A DNA stretch of 64,000 bases from Rhynchosporium graminicola (lineage: Eukaryota > Ascomycota > Leotiomycetes > Helotiales > Ploettnerulaceae), in contig FJUW01000059.1 of NCBI GenBank assembly GCA_900074885.1, positions 186,001 to 250,000 of the forward strand, given 5' to 3'. The position numbers and the translations under genes are program-made. Positions 1 through 10,965 of the stretch are shown here, piece by piece. Numbering within the stretch: position 1 is the first letter of the stretch; every line of letters begins with the position of its first letter. The notes under the pieces are model-generated. The model saw only the letters and a list, made by a program, of their open reading frames with translations, was not told the origin of the DNA and searched no databases.

Positions 1-241
1 AAGAGATTCACTGTTCGTCAGTGGGAAGATGACAGCTCGAATATGAAACAACAATTAGACATTTGCGCCACTTACAGCCTCAATATCGTCATGGCCGTGC
101 TTTTTTGGTGGTCAGGCGCTCAGAAAAGAGTTCAGTCGTCCCTAAGAGTCATGAAATATATATCTTCGTTTTCTGGATTCTGTTTCACTCTTTGATATTC
201 CAATTCTTTTTCTTAGGGCTATTTTTACGTGGCATTGTAGT
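1..241. promoter_or_regulatory. Upstream region of the alpha-galactosidase gene
   Basis: No coding signal is convincing here. The stretch lies directly before the start codon at 242 and must hold the promoter and 5' leader of the GH27 gene. It is moderately AT-rich and has several T-runs close to the start codon. I see no clear TATA box or transcription factor site. Confidence 0.4.
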
Positions 242-1729
242 ATGCATTTCTCACTGCCTCTGGTCGCCCTGGCGGCGCTTCCTACTGGATACAGCTTGAT
301 GCTCAGAGAAAATGTAGTAAGTACCTCTGGCTTACTCGCGAGCCTTCACGCGAATGTGTATACTGACAGACATATTAAAGGGGAGACTACCGGCTCTAGG
401 TTGGAACTCATGGAATGCATATCATTGCGATGTGGACGAGGCAAAGATCATGTCCGCCGCTCAGCAAGTCGTCAAATTAGGTCTCCGAGATGTTGGATAT
501 GAATATATCAACAGTGAGTTCATTTCCCCACACCCCACGTTCCCCACTATCAACATCCCTTTATTTAAACTATTAAGTCTAACATTTCTTAAGTCGACGA
601 CTGCTGGTCTATAAAAACCGGCCGCAACACAGCCACCAAACAGCTGATCCCCGATCCTCACAAATTTCCTAATGGGATCGTAGGTACCGCAGATAAAATC
701 CACGCGTTAAATCTCAAAATCGGCATCTATTCCTCAGCTGGAACAGGAACATGCGCCGGCTATCCCGCCTCTCTCGGCTTCGAGAAAGTCGACGCGGAAA
801 CCTGGGCCGCCTGGGGAATCGACTATCTGAAATACGACAACTGCGGCGTGCCCTGGGACTGGAACGATCAATATTCCGCCTGCATGCCTGAGTTCTCCGG
901 TGGTCCATTTCCTAACGGCACGTGTCCAAATATATCCAATCCTGCTCCGAAAGGTTATGATTGGGCAACTTCGAATTCGACGAAGAGGTATAGTATTATG
1001 CGCGATGCTCTATTGGCGCAAAATCGGACGATCCAGTATGCGCTCTGTAATTGGGGTTTGGCGGGTGTTGACTCGTGGGGAAACAAGACCGGGAGTTCGT
1101 GGCGCAGTACAGGCGACATCGACCAGAATTGGGGACGAACGGTGGAGATTCTGAACTTGAACAGTTTTGCATTAAACAGTGTTGATTTCTGGGGACATAA
1201 CGATGCGGATATGTTGGAGGTGGGGAACGGACAGTTGACGGATGCGGAATCGAGAAGCCATTTTGCTTTTTGGGCCGCGATGAAGAGTCCATTGATTATC
1301 GGGACTGATTTGGCGATCTTGAAGACAAGCTTGGTGGATGTGTTGAAGAATAAGTATTTGTTGGCTTTCAATCAGGACGATATTTTTGGCAAGCCGGCGA
1401 TGCCTTATAAGTGGGGGACGAACCCAGATTGGACTTTCAATGCGACGAACCCGGCGGAGTATTGGAGTGGCAGGAGTAAGGACGGGACCTTGGTTTTGGC
1501 ATTCAATAGTTTGGGTGACAGTGCTACTAGGGAGATCAAGTGGAATGAAGTTCCGGAGTTGAAGGGAGGTGATAGCTGGATGGTGACTGATATTTGGAAT
1601 GGTAAGAGTTTGGGGTGTGTGAAGGGAGGCATCAGGGATACTGTGCAGAGTCACGATACTGTTGGATATATGATCGGCGAACAGTGCGGAACAGGCTTCA
1701 TGAGACTTGGCAATCGACCAACTAGATAG
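242..1729 (+). CDS. aglB: Secreted alpha-galactosidase, glycoside hydrolase family 27 (AglB type)
   Basis: A retaining alpha-galactosidase that releases terminal alpha-1,6-galactose from galactomannan and raffinose-type sugars outside the cell. Three exons: 242-316, 381-513 and 594-1729, joined by GTAAGT and GTGAGT donors, giving 447 aa. The N-terminus is a hydrophobic signal peptide of about 18 residues. The GH27 start motif [11 protein letters not shown] follows at once. The nucleophile Asp lies in [10 protein letters not shown] (about residue 151) and the acid/base Asp in [11 protein letters not shown] (about residue 275). Length and domain order fit fungal AglB enzymes such as that of Aspergillus niger. 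The start was chosen because it opens the signal peptide and the first exon splices in frame into the family motif. Expression is probably carbon-regulated, but no site is clear. The exact paralogue name is less certain than the family. Confidence 0.93.
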
Positions 1730-2662
1730 AAACACGATTTACTCACGAGTTTGATAATTGGTAAAGAAACTGTATTTCTGGGACTCTCTTCTGCGAGGTG
1801 GCTTTCTCGAAACTTGATAACTGATATTCCAGTGATGAATCGAGTACGAGGACTTGGCGGACCATGAAGGACTATCATGGCCTGGCGACGAGATAGTTGT
1901 GAACAGTGTGAGTTTGTGACCGTTCCGATTGTGTAGTGGCAAGCGAATAAATAGGGCTTGCCACGGGAAGGGTGAGTGAGAGGACTGTAATGGAAGTGAA
2001 GCATAGCAGCGGTGGACAGCAACGAGTAGAAAGAAACCTAGCAAAACCGGATCCAAGCCACCGGAAAGCAGTACAGTGTACTTGAATCAGACTGAGAGAA
2101 GAACCAGTGAGTGAGTGAGTTACAATGTATTGTTCGATCGTGGGGAGTTCGAAGACGAGGCTGAGCCCTATCATATAATAGCTATGTTGCTGATTAGGTC
2201 ACCATGCAGCATTATGTATGAAGCAACAACTCGAGAAGTGAAAGAAGTCTCGTAATTGTTCTATATGACGCTCTTTAGATGGTAAATTAGAAACAACTCC
2301 CTCTGGTAGAAGAGTTCTGATGCTTGGGCACCGCCGGATCCCACGACCAGCGTCAACTTATCAAGCAGAACCAGAATGATATCCACCCTGCGAAAAGAAA
2401 ACAGTAGCCCGGGTAGCATGACCTTGCTTCCTCTTTACATTCAGACCTGATCACAAAGGCTTCAAATAGTAGGACTTCCATTTTTGTATACTCTATATGA
2501 ATCCCGCGACTCACAACGATCTATAAATCCGAATGTGGAACCCTCCTGTCGAACAGCTATCTAACTCGACCTCCCAGCCCAGCACAGCCCAGGCTAAGTC
2601 ATGAAAGTCTAAATCGAAATACTTTTCACTCTTTAACTCGTCACAGATCCAAGTAACGACGA
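1730..2662. other. Intergenic region between the alpha-galactosidase and SSZ1 genes
   Basis: The two genes converge here, so the stretch holds two 3' ends. Open frames exist on the minus strand, but they show no family motif, signal peptide or splice signals and look like chance. A short GAGT microsatellite sits near 2107-2120. Confidence 0.5.
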
Positions 2663-4476
2663 TTACGACGACAAAGTTCCACGTACTCCTCCCTTCGCGC
2701 CAACTTCCCTGCATGTGACTGTGACAGAAGAATCGGCTGCAACATTGATCGTAACCTCGACCTTTCCACCCTTCTTGACGCCCTTGATAGCAGCTTCAGC
2801 AAGCACATTGCCCACCTTCCAGACCTTCTCCCTGACTTCCTCAGGCTCATCATCACTATCATCTTCGTCGCTGTCATCGCTGTCGTTCTTCTCTCCGCTA
2901 CTTTTGGGCTTTACTTCGGCCTTCGAGACCTTGATACTTGATCCACCTTCGACGATCTTGACAAGTACATCACCGCCTTCTTTAGGTGTATTGATGTGGA
3001 TAGTTCGACGAGCGGGCATAGCTGTCTCGGCCGAGATAATTGGGGTGAAAACGCCCTTTGACTCATCGCCTGTGATAGCCAAGACACCAATGGCGTTGCT
3101 GAGATGCTTCACTGTGGTGACTGCGGGGTGAGTAGATTGCTCAATGTCCTCCTTGTCAAATTCCTGGATCAAACTTGCTTGGAGAGCAGCTCCTCGTGCT
3201 TGCAACTCAGCTGGATTGATGGCTGTTGAGGTAGTGGATGGAGCGAGGATGGTGGTGGTAGAAGGGAAGATATTGGCCATGTTCGAGGCGATCTTAGGTG
3301 TATGCGAGGTTCCTCCAGAGAGAATAACTTCATCGATATCGAGAACATCGAGACCGGCCTTCTTTACAACACCTTCGATGAGACGGTTGAATCCCTCGAA
3401 TACCTTGCGGGCGATAGTCTCGTAGCGGAGTCTGTTGATGGTAGATGAGAAATCGGCACCCTCTGCTAAGCTCTCAACGTTAAAGTTGGCATTTGTACCG
3501 ATACTCAAAGCTCGCTTGGTAGCTTCAGATTCTTGCTTCAGCTTAGCCAGACTGCGGCCATTCTCGCGGGGGTCGGTAGTATTCCATTTTATAAACTCCT
3601 TTGAGAAATGGTCTTGTAGAACGGTATCGAGGTGTACACCTGCAGTGTCGAAATCGTGTGCAGTGGCCAAAATAGTGTACATTCCTCCCCTCGAAGCAAT
3701 AACAGCTACGTCGGATCTGGTTCCACCAAGGTCTGCCACAACGACAATCTTGTCGGATACCTTCGACTCGGGGCGGGCATCGTATGCGAGGAGGGCGGCA
3801 ATTGGCTCGTGGATTAATTGAAGGACTTCGAGACCGGCATCTGTGGCGGCTTTTGTGAGCGCGGCCTTTTGCTTGTCGCTGAAGTTGGTAGGAATGGTAA
3901 TGACGGCTGAGTTAACTGTCTTGCCAGTGTAGTCAGAAGCGGATTGCGCGAGACGACGAAAGAGACGAGTTGCAATCTCAGAGACAGTGACGGTGGACTC
4001 TTCATCGCCCTCCTTGTCGTGAATCTTGAATGCGATTGTGTCTTCATGTTCCAGCGGGTGGGCAGATGCGTGGCTGTGGGTGGGGTCTATCGACTTGAAG
4101 CTATTCCAGATGTCAGCATATATTCCTTGTTCAACGTCCGGACTCCCTACTCTTGTCCTAGATAATCTCTGAAATATGCGACGGTGTTCTTGCCATTGCG
4201 GATCAGTTGTGCCTTGGCTTGCTGGCCATTGTACTCTTCTCCATCCACGTATGATAAAATGGAAGGGATCTGACGATCTGACGAGAAGGTCAGTAAATCT
4301 TTCGATCTCTTCAATCATCTATAAGCCCGCATACCTCCATCCTCATTGGCAATAACCTCAGCCTTGTCCTCGCCGGTTGTGAAAGCGATCGAACTGTTGG
4401 AGTTTCCGAACGAAATTCCAATAGCGTGTCTCTCTCCTGGCATCGTGCCGTTGGTAGAAGCTCCTTCAGCAGCCAT
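2663..4476 (-). CDS. SSZ1: Ssz1, Hsp70-like subunit of the ribosome-associated complex
   Basis: Atypical Hsp70 that pairs with the J-protein zuotin on the ribosome and helps Ssb fold nascent chains. Three exons on the minus strand: 4476-4335, 4277-4151 and 4100-2663, giving 568 aa. The N-terminus carries the Ssz1 version of the ATPase phosphate-1 loop (AIGISFGNSNSSIAF) in place of canonical GIDLGTT. It continues through DRQIPSILSYVDGEEYNG and FRDYLGQDFKSIDPTH. The nucleotide-binding fold runs to about residue 390, with VVADLGGTRSDVAVI and VILSGGTSHTPKI. A shortened C-terminal part follows, interrupted near residues 485-510 by a Ser/Asp/Glu-rich acidic run. It is somewhat longer than yeast Ssz1 (538 aa). 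It is head-to-head with RRP40, 234 bp apart. Identification is firm; the acidic insertion is the only odd point. Confidence 0.95.
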
Positions 4477-4710
4477 GTCTGCGATTCGTTTTCCGTGTAC
4501 GTGGGTGTTATGAGGGAAATGCGGAAGTTATTGGGATTCGAGAATGTGAAGCTATCTCCAACTTTTTTCGTGCCCACGTCGTGCCGAAATCTAAAAATTC
4601 CACGCTAGCCAATAGGAAGCTTTTAGCCCCACTTCGTGCAAGGCTGAGAATTATACTGCACTCATTCTTCGGAACAACATTTCCAGAAGAAGCTTGCTTG
4701 CGATACAATA
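4477..4710. promoter_or_regulatory. Shared divergent promoter of SSZ1 and RRP40
   Basis: 234 bp separate the two start codons, so both core promoters and leaders must lie here. Both products serve ribosomes or RNA processing, so co-regulation is plausible. I see no clearly identifiable binding site. Confidence 0.6.
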
Positions 4711-5492
4711 ATGGCGACCGAAATATTCGTACTCCCAGGACAGAATCTGGACCCCGACTCTCTCCCTTCACATCCAAAACTGCCGCTGAAACTCGGCCCT
4801 GGGCTACGGCTCATCCCACCAAGTACCATAACCCCCACAGTTGCAGGACAGCTTTGTACAGACAGAAGGAAGAATGCGGTCTGGGTAGAGTTCAATGGCA
4901 GTCGCGTAGGGTCCAACTCTCCCCCAATACCGAACCTAGCTGATTGGCCGGCCAGTATACTCCAACAGTCGGGGATCTCGTCATAGCCACCATCCAGAAA
5001 TCCTCCGTCGATGTATATTTTGCCAGTCTTTCCGACCACACACCGAACGCCTCTCTCCCTCAGCTGTCTTTCGAAGGCGCAACGAAGAAGACACGACCAC
5101 AGCTGAGTTTCGGATCATTAGTCTACGCGCGCGTCACACTAGCAAACAAGCACATGGACCCCGAGCTCGAATGCGTCTCCTCCAGCACAGGAAAGTCCGA
5201 AGGCCTAGGTCCACTGACAGGCGGCATGCTGTTCCCTATATCACTAGGCATGGCTCGAAGATTGATGTTGTCGAAACCAGTGGAGCAAGGAAATCTCGTT
5301 GTTTTAGAAGAGCTTGGGGGCGCGGGCGTGGCGTTTGAGATCGCGGTAGGGAGGAATGGCAAGCTTTGGGTGGATAGCAAGAGTGTTAAGACCACGCTGG
5401 CAATCGGCAAAGCGATACAGGAGACTGATGAGAAGGGGCTGGATGTCGATGCACAGAGAAAGTTGAGTAAGAGGCTGGCTAGGGAGTTATGA
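4711..5492 (+). CDS. RRP40: Exosome complex subunit Rrp40 (EXOSC3)
   Basis: Cap subunit of the RNA exosome, which trims and degrades RNA from the 3' end in nucleus and cytoplasm. Two exons, 4711-4905 and 4956-5492, separated by a 50-nt intron (GTAGGG to CAG), giving 243 aa. The N-terminal domain is followed by an S1 RNA-binding domain starting around YTPTVGDLVIATI (residues 66-145). A KH domain follows whose GRNGKLWV carries the GxNG signature characteristic of this subunit (about residues 175-182). Length matches fungal Rrp40. The first ATG after the divergent promoter opens a frame that splices cleanly. Nothing suggests damage. Confidence 0.95.
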
Positions 5493-6552
5493 TGGATATG
5501 ACAGATTATATGCATTTTACTGGCGTTGGACAAATACCATGGCAGAAACCGGTTCTACGAGAACCGAATCGTTTATCGAAACCCAGACATCGATTCTATG
5601 TGAAATGGTAAATACTTGAAGATGCAACACACGTTACCAATACTAACCAAACCACCGGTTGAGTCATCAGGATCTCAATCCCTTGCACCATCACCAAAAA
5701 CTCCTCTGCCACTATCGAAAATATACCACAATTATAACACATCGTATAGGCTAGACATAGAGAGTTTAACTCCAAGTCCAATGTCCACATCAAGCACCAT
5801 TGAATCCCTCGCAGAATCAGACCCGTTCCTCCAAAACCTCTGAGTAAACCCTTGGCACTTGCACGAGTACATCACAAGATTTTCCAAAGGGAACATCCAC
5901 ACCTTCCAAGTCGCTCTTCGAGTGTCTAAATCCATTAATGACCTAGCATTCGATAGTTTCTTTCACAGTCATATTCCATTTCTTACACTCCCCAAGTGTA
6001 GTTTACCTTAACGATTCGTCACGCCATCAAACTTAACACCAGGAAAACGCGTACGAAAAAGGCTATAAACGTAGAGTTTCTAAGATGAAGGCAATTTTGG
6101 AAAGTGGTGCGCCGGGCTCAAGCCGTTTCGTTGATTCCCGTCTTGCTTTGTGGGCTGGCCCAGAAGAGGCAAGTCAACAAACGAATGTTCATAAGCGAGA
6201 TTGCAAACGATCGTCGCTCCGGCTTTTGCTGAGAATGGCTATGAGTATCAGCAATGTATGAGTTCGGGACATTAGCAGGTGTCGCGGTACGGAGATTGAT
6301 TATGTAGATTTTGTTTTAGATTTTGCATTTAATATCGGGTATCGTGTTATATATCCTAGACGGACGCTTGCGCTATTAGGACCATAGGTATAAGAGTATT
6401 ACGAATATGCTCGCAGCGCTAATTGAGTTCCGTCGAGCAGCTCTGAGATGATGATGCAAACAAGCATTTCTCTCATCCTATGCTTTCTCCATCCAGATTT
6501 CTGAGCCACCTTTCCATTTACGATCCAGTATCGCGGCTTCTCTCCCTTCTCA
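5493..6552. other. Intergenic region between RRP40 and RAV2
   Basis: The genes converge, so this is 3' flanking sequence on both sides. The only open frames are short, mostly Ser/Thr/Pro-rich, and have no splice support or recognisable motif. I see no structured repeat. Confidence 0.5.
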
Positions 6553-7685
6553 CTAGCCATCTGGCTCCCCAGTGACCGCCCGCAAAGCGACCCTCATACC
6601 TCCAACACCTCTCTCCAGCGCTCCAAGCTTAGCGCCCAGACTCAGTAAACTCGGATCCGCACTACTTTCCACCACGACCTTCTCTTTTACCCTAACCTCC
6701 TCTCCTCTAAACATAAACACGCCATCCATCTCATCATGTTCCAACCTCCTCTGCGCACCTATCGCGTGCGCGAAACGGGATCCAAATTGAGTTGTGATAG
6801 AAGAAGGTTCAAGGACGCGGAGAGTGAGGAGGAGGGACGTTGATGAGGGCGTTAGTGTCAGGGAGAGGGAAGGTGGGAGGGAGGGCGTGAAATGCAGCGG
6901 GGAGGTGGGTGTATGTGCCCAATCAAGCTGGTTTGTACCTATAATCCCGGTATCAGGCGACGTATTCGAAGTCGTAATCACAGTCCCATGTCCAGGATCC
7001 GGGATTTCCACAACAGCAGGCCTAATCAGAGCGAGCGCTTCCCGAATTATACCATGTAGAAGCCGTAGTTGGGAGGACATAAAGGAGGAGGAATGCCGGT
7101 CCCCAGTCCAGCACGTTATGTCTATACAGTCGAGAGATTGGTTCAGAAGGGTGCGGAGTTGCGAAAGAATGGGCAGGGAAAGGGGGTTAGTGGGTTGGAG
7201 TGTGAGGTCGATATGAGGAAGGGTTTTGAGGCGGAGATTGAGTGACTGTAATTCGTTGTCAGTAACGGAGCATCCCAAAAGATCCATATGATTTTGATGA
7301 TAGGAAGACCGTCTATGGTACAGGGGAAGTCGGCCAGCAACATTATGTAAAGAAAGAAGATAACATACCCCCCTTACAACAGCATCCCCAACCCTCGTAA
7401 CATGCCCCTTCACATTCTCACTCCTCGGACTGCTCATAACCAGCGTTGAACCAGGTTCGACAGGCGCAAGAAGTGCATAGCAATCCTCCAATCCGGATTT
7501 CAAATCTGCAAGAGTTTCTTGCAGAGAGTCAAGAAGCCAGGCGAGTTCGCGTTGCTGATAAGTTGTTAGACTTGCTTGACTGAGAGGAGGGAGACGGATC
7601 AGGAAGGACAAAGGCATACGGTGGAAGCATCTTCCTCTCTTTTCAACTCCGCCGGAGGGAGAAATGGCCACACTGCTGTTGACAT
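6553..7685 (-). CDS. RAV2: RAVE complex subunit 2 / Rogdi-like protein
   Basis: Rav2 with Rav1 and Skp1 forms RAVE, which reassembles the V-ATPase at the vacuole and endosomes. Three minus-strand exons, 7685-7620, 7554-7369 and 7245-6553, give 314 aa. The start at 7685 was preferred to an upstream in-frame Met because it yields the family-like opening MSTAVWPFLPPAEL, and its GTATGC donor joins in frame to QRELAWLLDSLQETLADLKSGLEDCYALLAP. That segment, with EPGSTLVMSS and VKGHVTRVGDAVVRG, is characteristic of fungal Rogdi/Rav2. The next exon starts SLNLRLKTLPHIDLTL. The C-terminal half is less conserved and Ser/Thr-rich. It is head-to-head with POP7. Family call is from remembered homologues; exon 3 might hide a further intron. 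Confidence 0.87.
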
Positions 7686-7928
7686 TTAAATAGTTGCTCC
7701 TGGTACTAAGAAACTCTCGTGAGGGGACCCTCCAACTTGGTGGGTTCAAGCATTGAGCTCATGACATTCTGCCATCTCTCACCGCTCGAAATGTCCCAAA
7801 GAGTCTCGAAGCTTCAAATAAGTATATCCAACCCTACCAATTGTCGTCGCGCCAAACCAAGCACATTGCTTTGTGGCATTCTCTTGTCCTAGAAGAACTT
7901 ATCTTTGGACGTTTGATTACCCACAATC
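7686..7928. promoter_or_regulatory. Shared divergent promoter of RAV2 and POP7
   Basis: 243 bp lie between the divergent start codons and must serve both genes. No clear element is visible. Confidence 0.55.
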
Positions 7929-8620
7929 ATGGCGAAAGAATCACCAAATCCCGCTCCCGGCTCATCAAGTACCACAACCAGTAAACCTCACACAAAACTA
8001 CCCCTCCTCACAAAAGGTATATCCCCTTTTATCTTGCTTCCTAGCTTTCCTTTCTGTTCCCACTTCCCCTCTCTCTCTTTATATTTTACTCAATTTTGTC
8101 CATCACAGCAACAAGACCTATTGCTAATGTGCCCTTCCCTCTAGATCAAAAAATCTCCAAACGCCCGCTCCTCCACGCTCCAATCTCCTCCCCCCGAACC
8201 TCATCCAGCACCCAGAAAATCGTCTACGTCTCCTCATCCTCGCCATTCATAAGCGTCGTAAAGCGAGTTCGTACATATCTCGACCAAATCGAATCCCGAT
8301 CCGCTGGCAAGTTAAGCTTAGACGGAGGAGAGAGAAGACTATTGAAAGGGATTGAGAGGGGAATCAATTCTACAGCTGGAGAGGGAAAGCGGGATGAGGA
8401 AGTGGTGGTCAAAGGCACAGGAAAGGCTATCGAGAAAGTCGTCAGGCTTGCCGCTTGGTGGGGAGCGCAGAGCGATGTGAAGGTTGTGGTCAGGACTGGG
8501 AGTGTGGGTGCTGTGGACGATATTGTTTCGAAAGATGAGGAGGGCGTTGCTGGTGCTGGTGGAGAGGAGAGTAGGATAAGGAGGGTTAGTTGTTTGGAAG
8601 TTGGGATTAGGTTGCGGTGA
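7929..8620 (+). CDS. POP7: RNase P/MRP protein subunit Pop7 (Rpp20, Alba superfamily)
   Basis: Pop7 binds Pop6 and the P3 arm of the RNase P and RNase MRP RNAs, and so acts in tRNA 5' processing and pre-rRNA cleavage. Two exons, 7929-8016 and 8145-8620, with a 128-nt intron (GTATAT to TAG), give 187 aa. After a short polar N-terminus comes KISKRPLLHAPISSP and KIVYVSSSSPFISVVKRV, the hallmark strand-helix start of the Alba fold in Pop7. VVVKGTGKAIEKVVRLAAWW supplies the second conserved block. The C-terminus SCLEVGIRLR fits the last strand. Identification rests on these motifs and on a fitting length. The intron could contain a small extra exon, which I do not see. Confidence 0.87.
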
Positions 8621-9657
8621 TGGGAGGAAGGACTGAAGATTTGGGTCTTGCCGAACATATCAATGCTGGAAAGCCTGGTTGTGGGAGGGTTTGGTAGAGG
8701 AAATGCTGCAAAAGATCATGGTTGCATAAGCAGAGGGCACGTCGCGCCAGAGAAAGGGACCTCAAGTTTTGAAGAAAGACACGAGAAGTGTGTCTTGCAA
8801 GGATTGAGAGATATACCGGTATGGAATAGAACCAGTCTCGAGCGGCCAGGCAGCAGTAGAGAACAGAATTATGGGCCATGCTGGATTATCAGAGAGTACC
8901 TACGCCTGCGTCGGAGGAACCGTCACAGATCTCAGCCCCAGGACTGAAGAGCGTGTATCTCGAGAGCGAGGCGAGAATCCAGGAAAGATCAGAGCAGCAG
9001 AGCAAGATAGCAGTACCTGTCTCTCTTCTCTGAGACTAAAAACCTGCACAGCCTTTCGCTTCCAAAGTCAATCTTGGGCTGCGGAAGAAGAACGGACTTC
9101 AAAAGTAACTGCATCATCAAGCAGCATACTCTCCGCCCCATCACAGTAATAATATCAGCAACTGAGCTCTCTGCTCCCAGCCTCCTTGGTAATCGTAGTT
9201 TCTACAGCCAGTGATGACTCCTTCGCAAGAGCTTTTGGTAGGACTTGAGGACTAGTTGCAGCTTTGGACGATGATGAAAGGAACACTACTCAGAACGGGG
9301 ACTTTTCACAAGACTTGCACTACTCTGAAGTGCTGATGGGAAGCTGCTTGATGCAAGAAATGTGGTGAGAATACGCTTACAAACACCAAGAGAGCCAAGG
9401 GTAATTCGGAAGGATTGATCAATTTCCTGCCGTGGAGATGGTACATTAGTTGGCCTCACAGTACGTATTCACATAAGGCAGTTGTGTGATGCATTTTTAA
9501 TTGGTTTTGCGATCTGAAGATTCTATGGAGTCCATGTAGCAAGCAAGACTCCTCCAAGTTTCCAGCCATACAAAGGTTGAAAGACTTTCCACGAAACAAA
9601 ACCACATCTTCTTAGTTGCAATGCTCTATCCCCAGCCAACACCATAGGACGACGCTT
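8621..9657. other. Intergenic region between POP7 and the zinc-knuckle gene
   Basis: The neighbours converge on this kilobase. Some frames on either strand stay open for 80-100 codons, but they are rich in Arg, Glu and Ser, lack introns or motifs, and overlap each other. I see no repeat or RNA gene. Confidence 0.5.
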
Positions 9658-10965
9658 TCAAGCTCTCAATGGCCGCACTCCATGCTTGTAGGTGACTCTG
9701 ACGGCTGTGCATGCATCTCTGTAATGCCCAGCCTTGAAGCAACTGTCACAGAAAGCCTTGCGCTTCTGGAGATACTCTCGTCGAAGCTCTGGGTGCTTTC
9801 GCCAGCAGGTATCAGCACGGTGACCATCTCTGCGACAATAAGTACAATCGTTTTCCTTGGCTTCCTCGCGATGGGTGACAGGGCAATACTCTTCGACATG
9901 ACCGGCCTTGCTGCAGGTTGTACAAAACTTGGGCTTGCTTCGATCGAGACGTTCTCCGCGGTGGGCCAGATGAGCATACTTTCCTTCGTTGTTGAGACCA
10001 TTCTCTTCAACGATATCGACTTGCTTGCAGTCTCGGTCAACATGGCCCTGCTTCTTGCAGGTAAAGCAAGTGGCGACATAGGGCTCTTTGATCGCCAGAT
10101 CTGCCAGCGCAGCCGCCTCCTTCCCCTCAATCTCCCATATGATGTCTTTGACCCGATTCCACTCGACTTCCTCTTCGTGGACGGCCTCATAGAACTTCTT
10201 GACGAACCATGCATTCATCTGGGGACGAGCCGTGGACAGTGGCGTGTTCGTATAAAGACACAAGTCCGAGTCACGATTCCATTGATCGAACTCGACGTCG
10301 GTCATCTTGGCCTTAACAGCGAATTCCGACATATGACCTCGAAGCAATTTGTCTACTGTGGCGTTGAAATTGATCTTCTCCTTGAGTTCAATGCCCTTGG
10401 CCTTTTCTGCATTGATTACTACCACATAGGTCAGCTTCACTATCTCGTTGCACAGAATAAAATTGAGTTACCTGCATCGATGTTCACAATGTTCGAGAAA
10501 CCTCTTCCTACTCCATCGTCATCGTCATACTCCCAGTCACCGTATTGGTCATCTGGGGGAAGCATGCCACCTTGCTGTACAATGCGAACCTTCTCACTAA
10601 TCTTAGCGCGTTCCATCTCTTGAACTATTGCATCCGACTCCTTCACTTCGCCTATCAGAAGTTGAACATGAGCACCAATATTAAAGAGGAAAGTCTCTAC
10701 TTCTTTGTGCAAGCCATTTGTAACCAGCATCATATAGGCCATGCTAGTGGGGACGCGTACAAAAGACGACTGCAGGTGTCAGTTTGTGCCAGTTGTAGGC
10801 GATGGGTGTACCTACATCAACATCTAAGAGCTGAACACGACGCGTCTGCAACGATTGGATCTTCAATGTTAAGTCAGAAGCCTTATCGTATGCTGGAAAC
10901 AGCTGCTTCGAAAGCCTCTCCGCCTTCTCGAGCGAAAAGGCCGGTGTAGTGCTACTAGCATCCAT
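9658..10965 (-). CDS. Protein with four CCHC zinc knuckles, function unknown
   Basis: Three minus-strand exons, 10965-10816, 10769-10472 and 10406-9658, give 398 aa. Introns use GTAGGT and GTAACT donors and TGCAG acceptors, with a CTGAC branch site. The C-terminal half carries four CX2CX4HX4C zinc knuckles: CFTCKKQGHVDRDC, CTTCSKAGHVEEYC, CTYCRRDGHRADTC and CDSCFKAGHYRDAC. Such knuckles bind single-stranded RNA or DNA, as in retroviral Gag, Gis2/CNBP and splicing factors. The N-terminal 300 residues are helical with an acidic DDQYGDWEYDDDD stretch and match nothing I recognise. No protease, integrase, reverse transcriptase or LTR is next to it. An in-frame Met 45 nt upstream (11010) is an alternative start. 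It may be a cellular nucleic-acid-binding protein or a domesticated Gag remnant. Confidence 0.8.
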
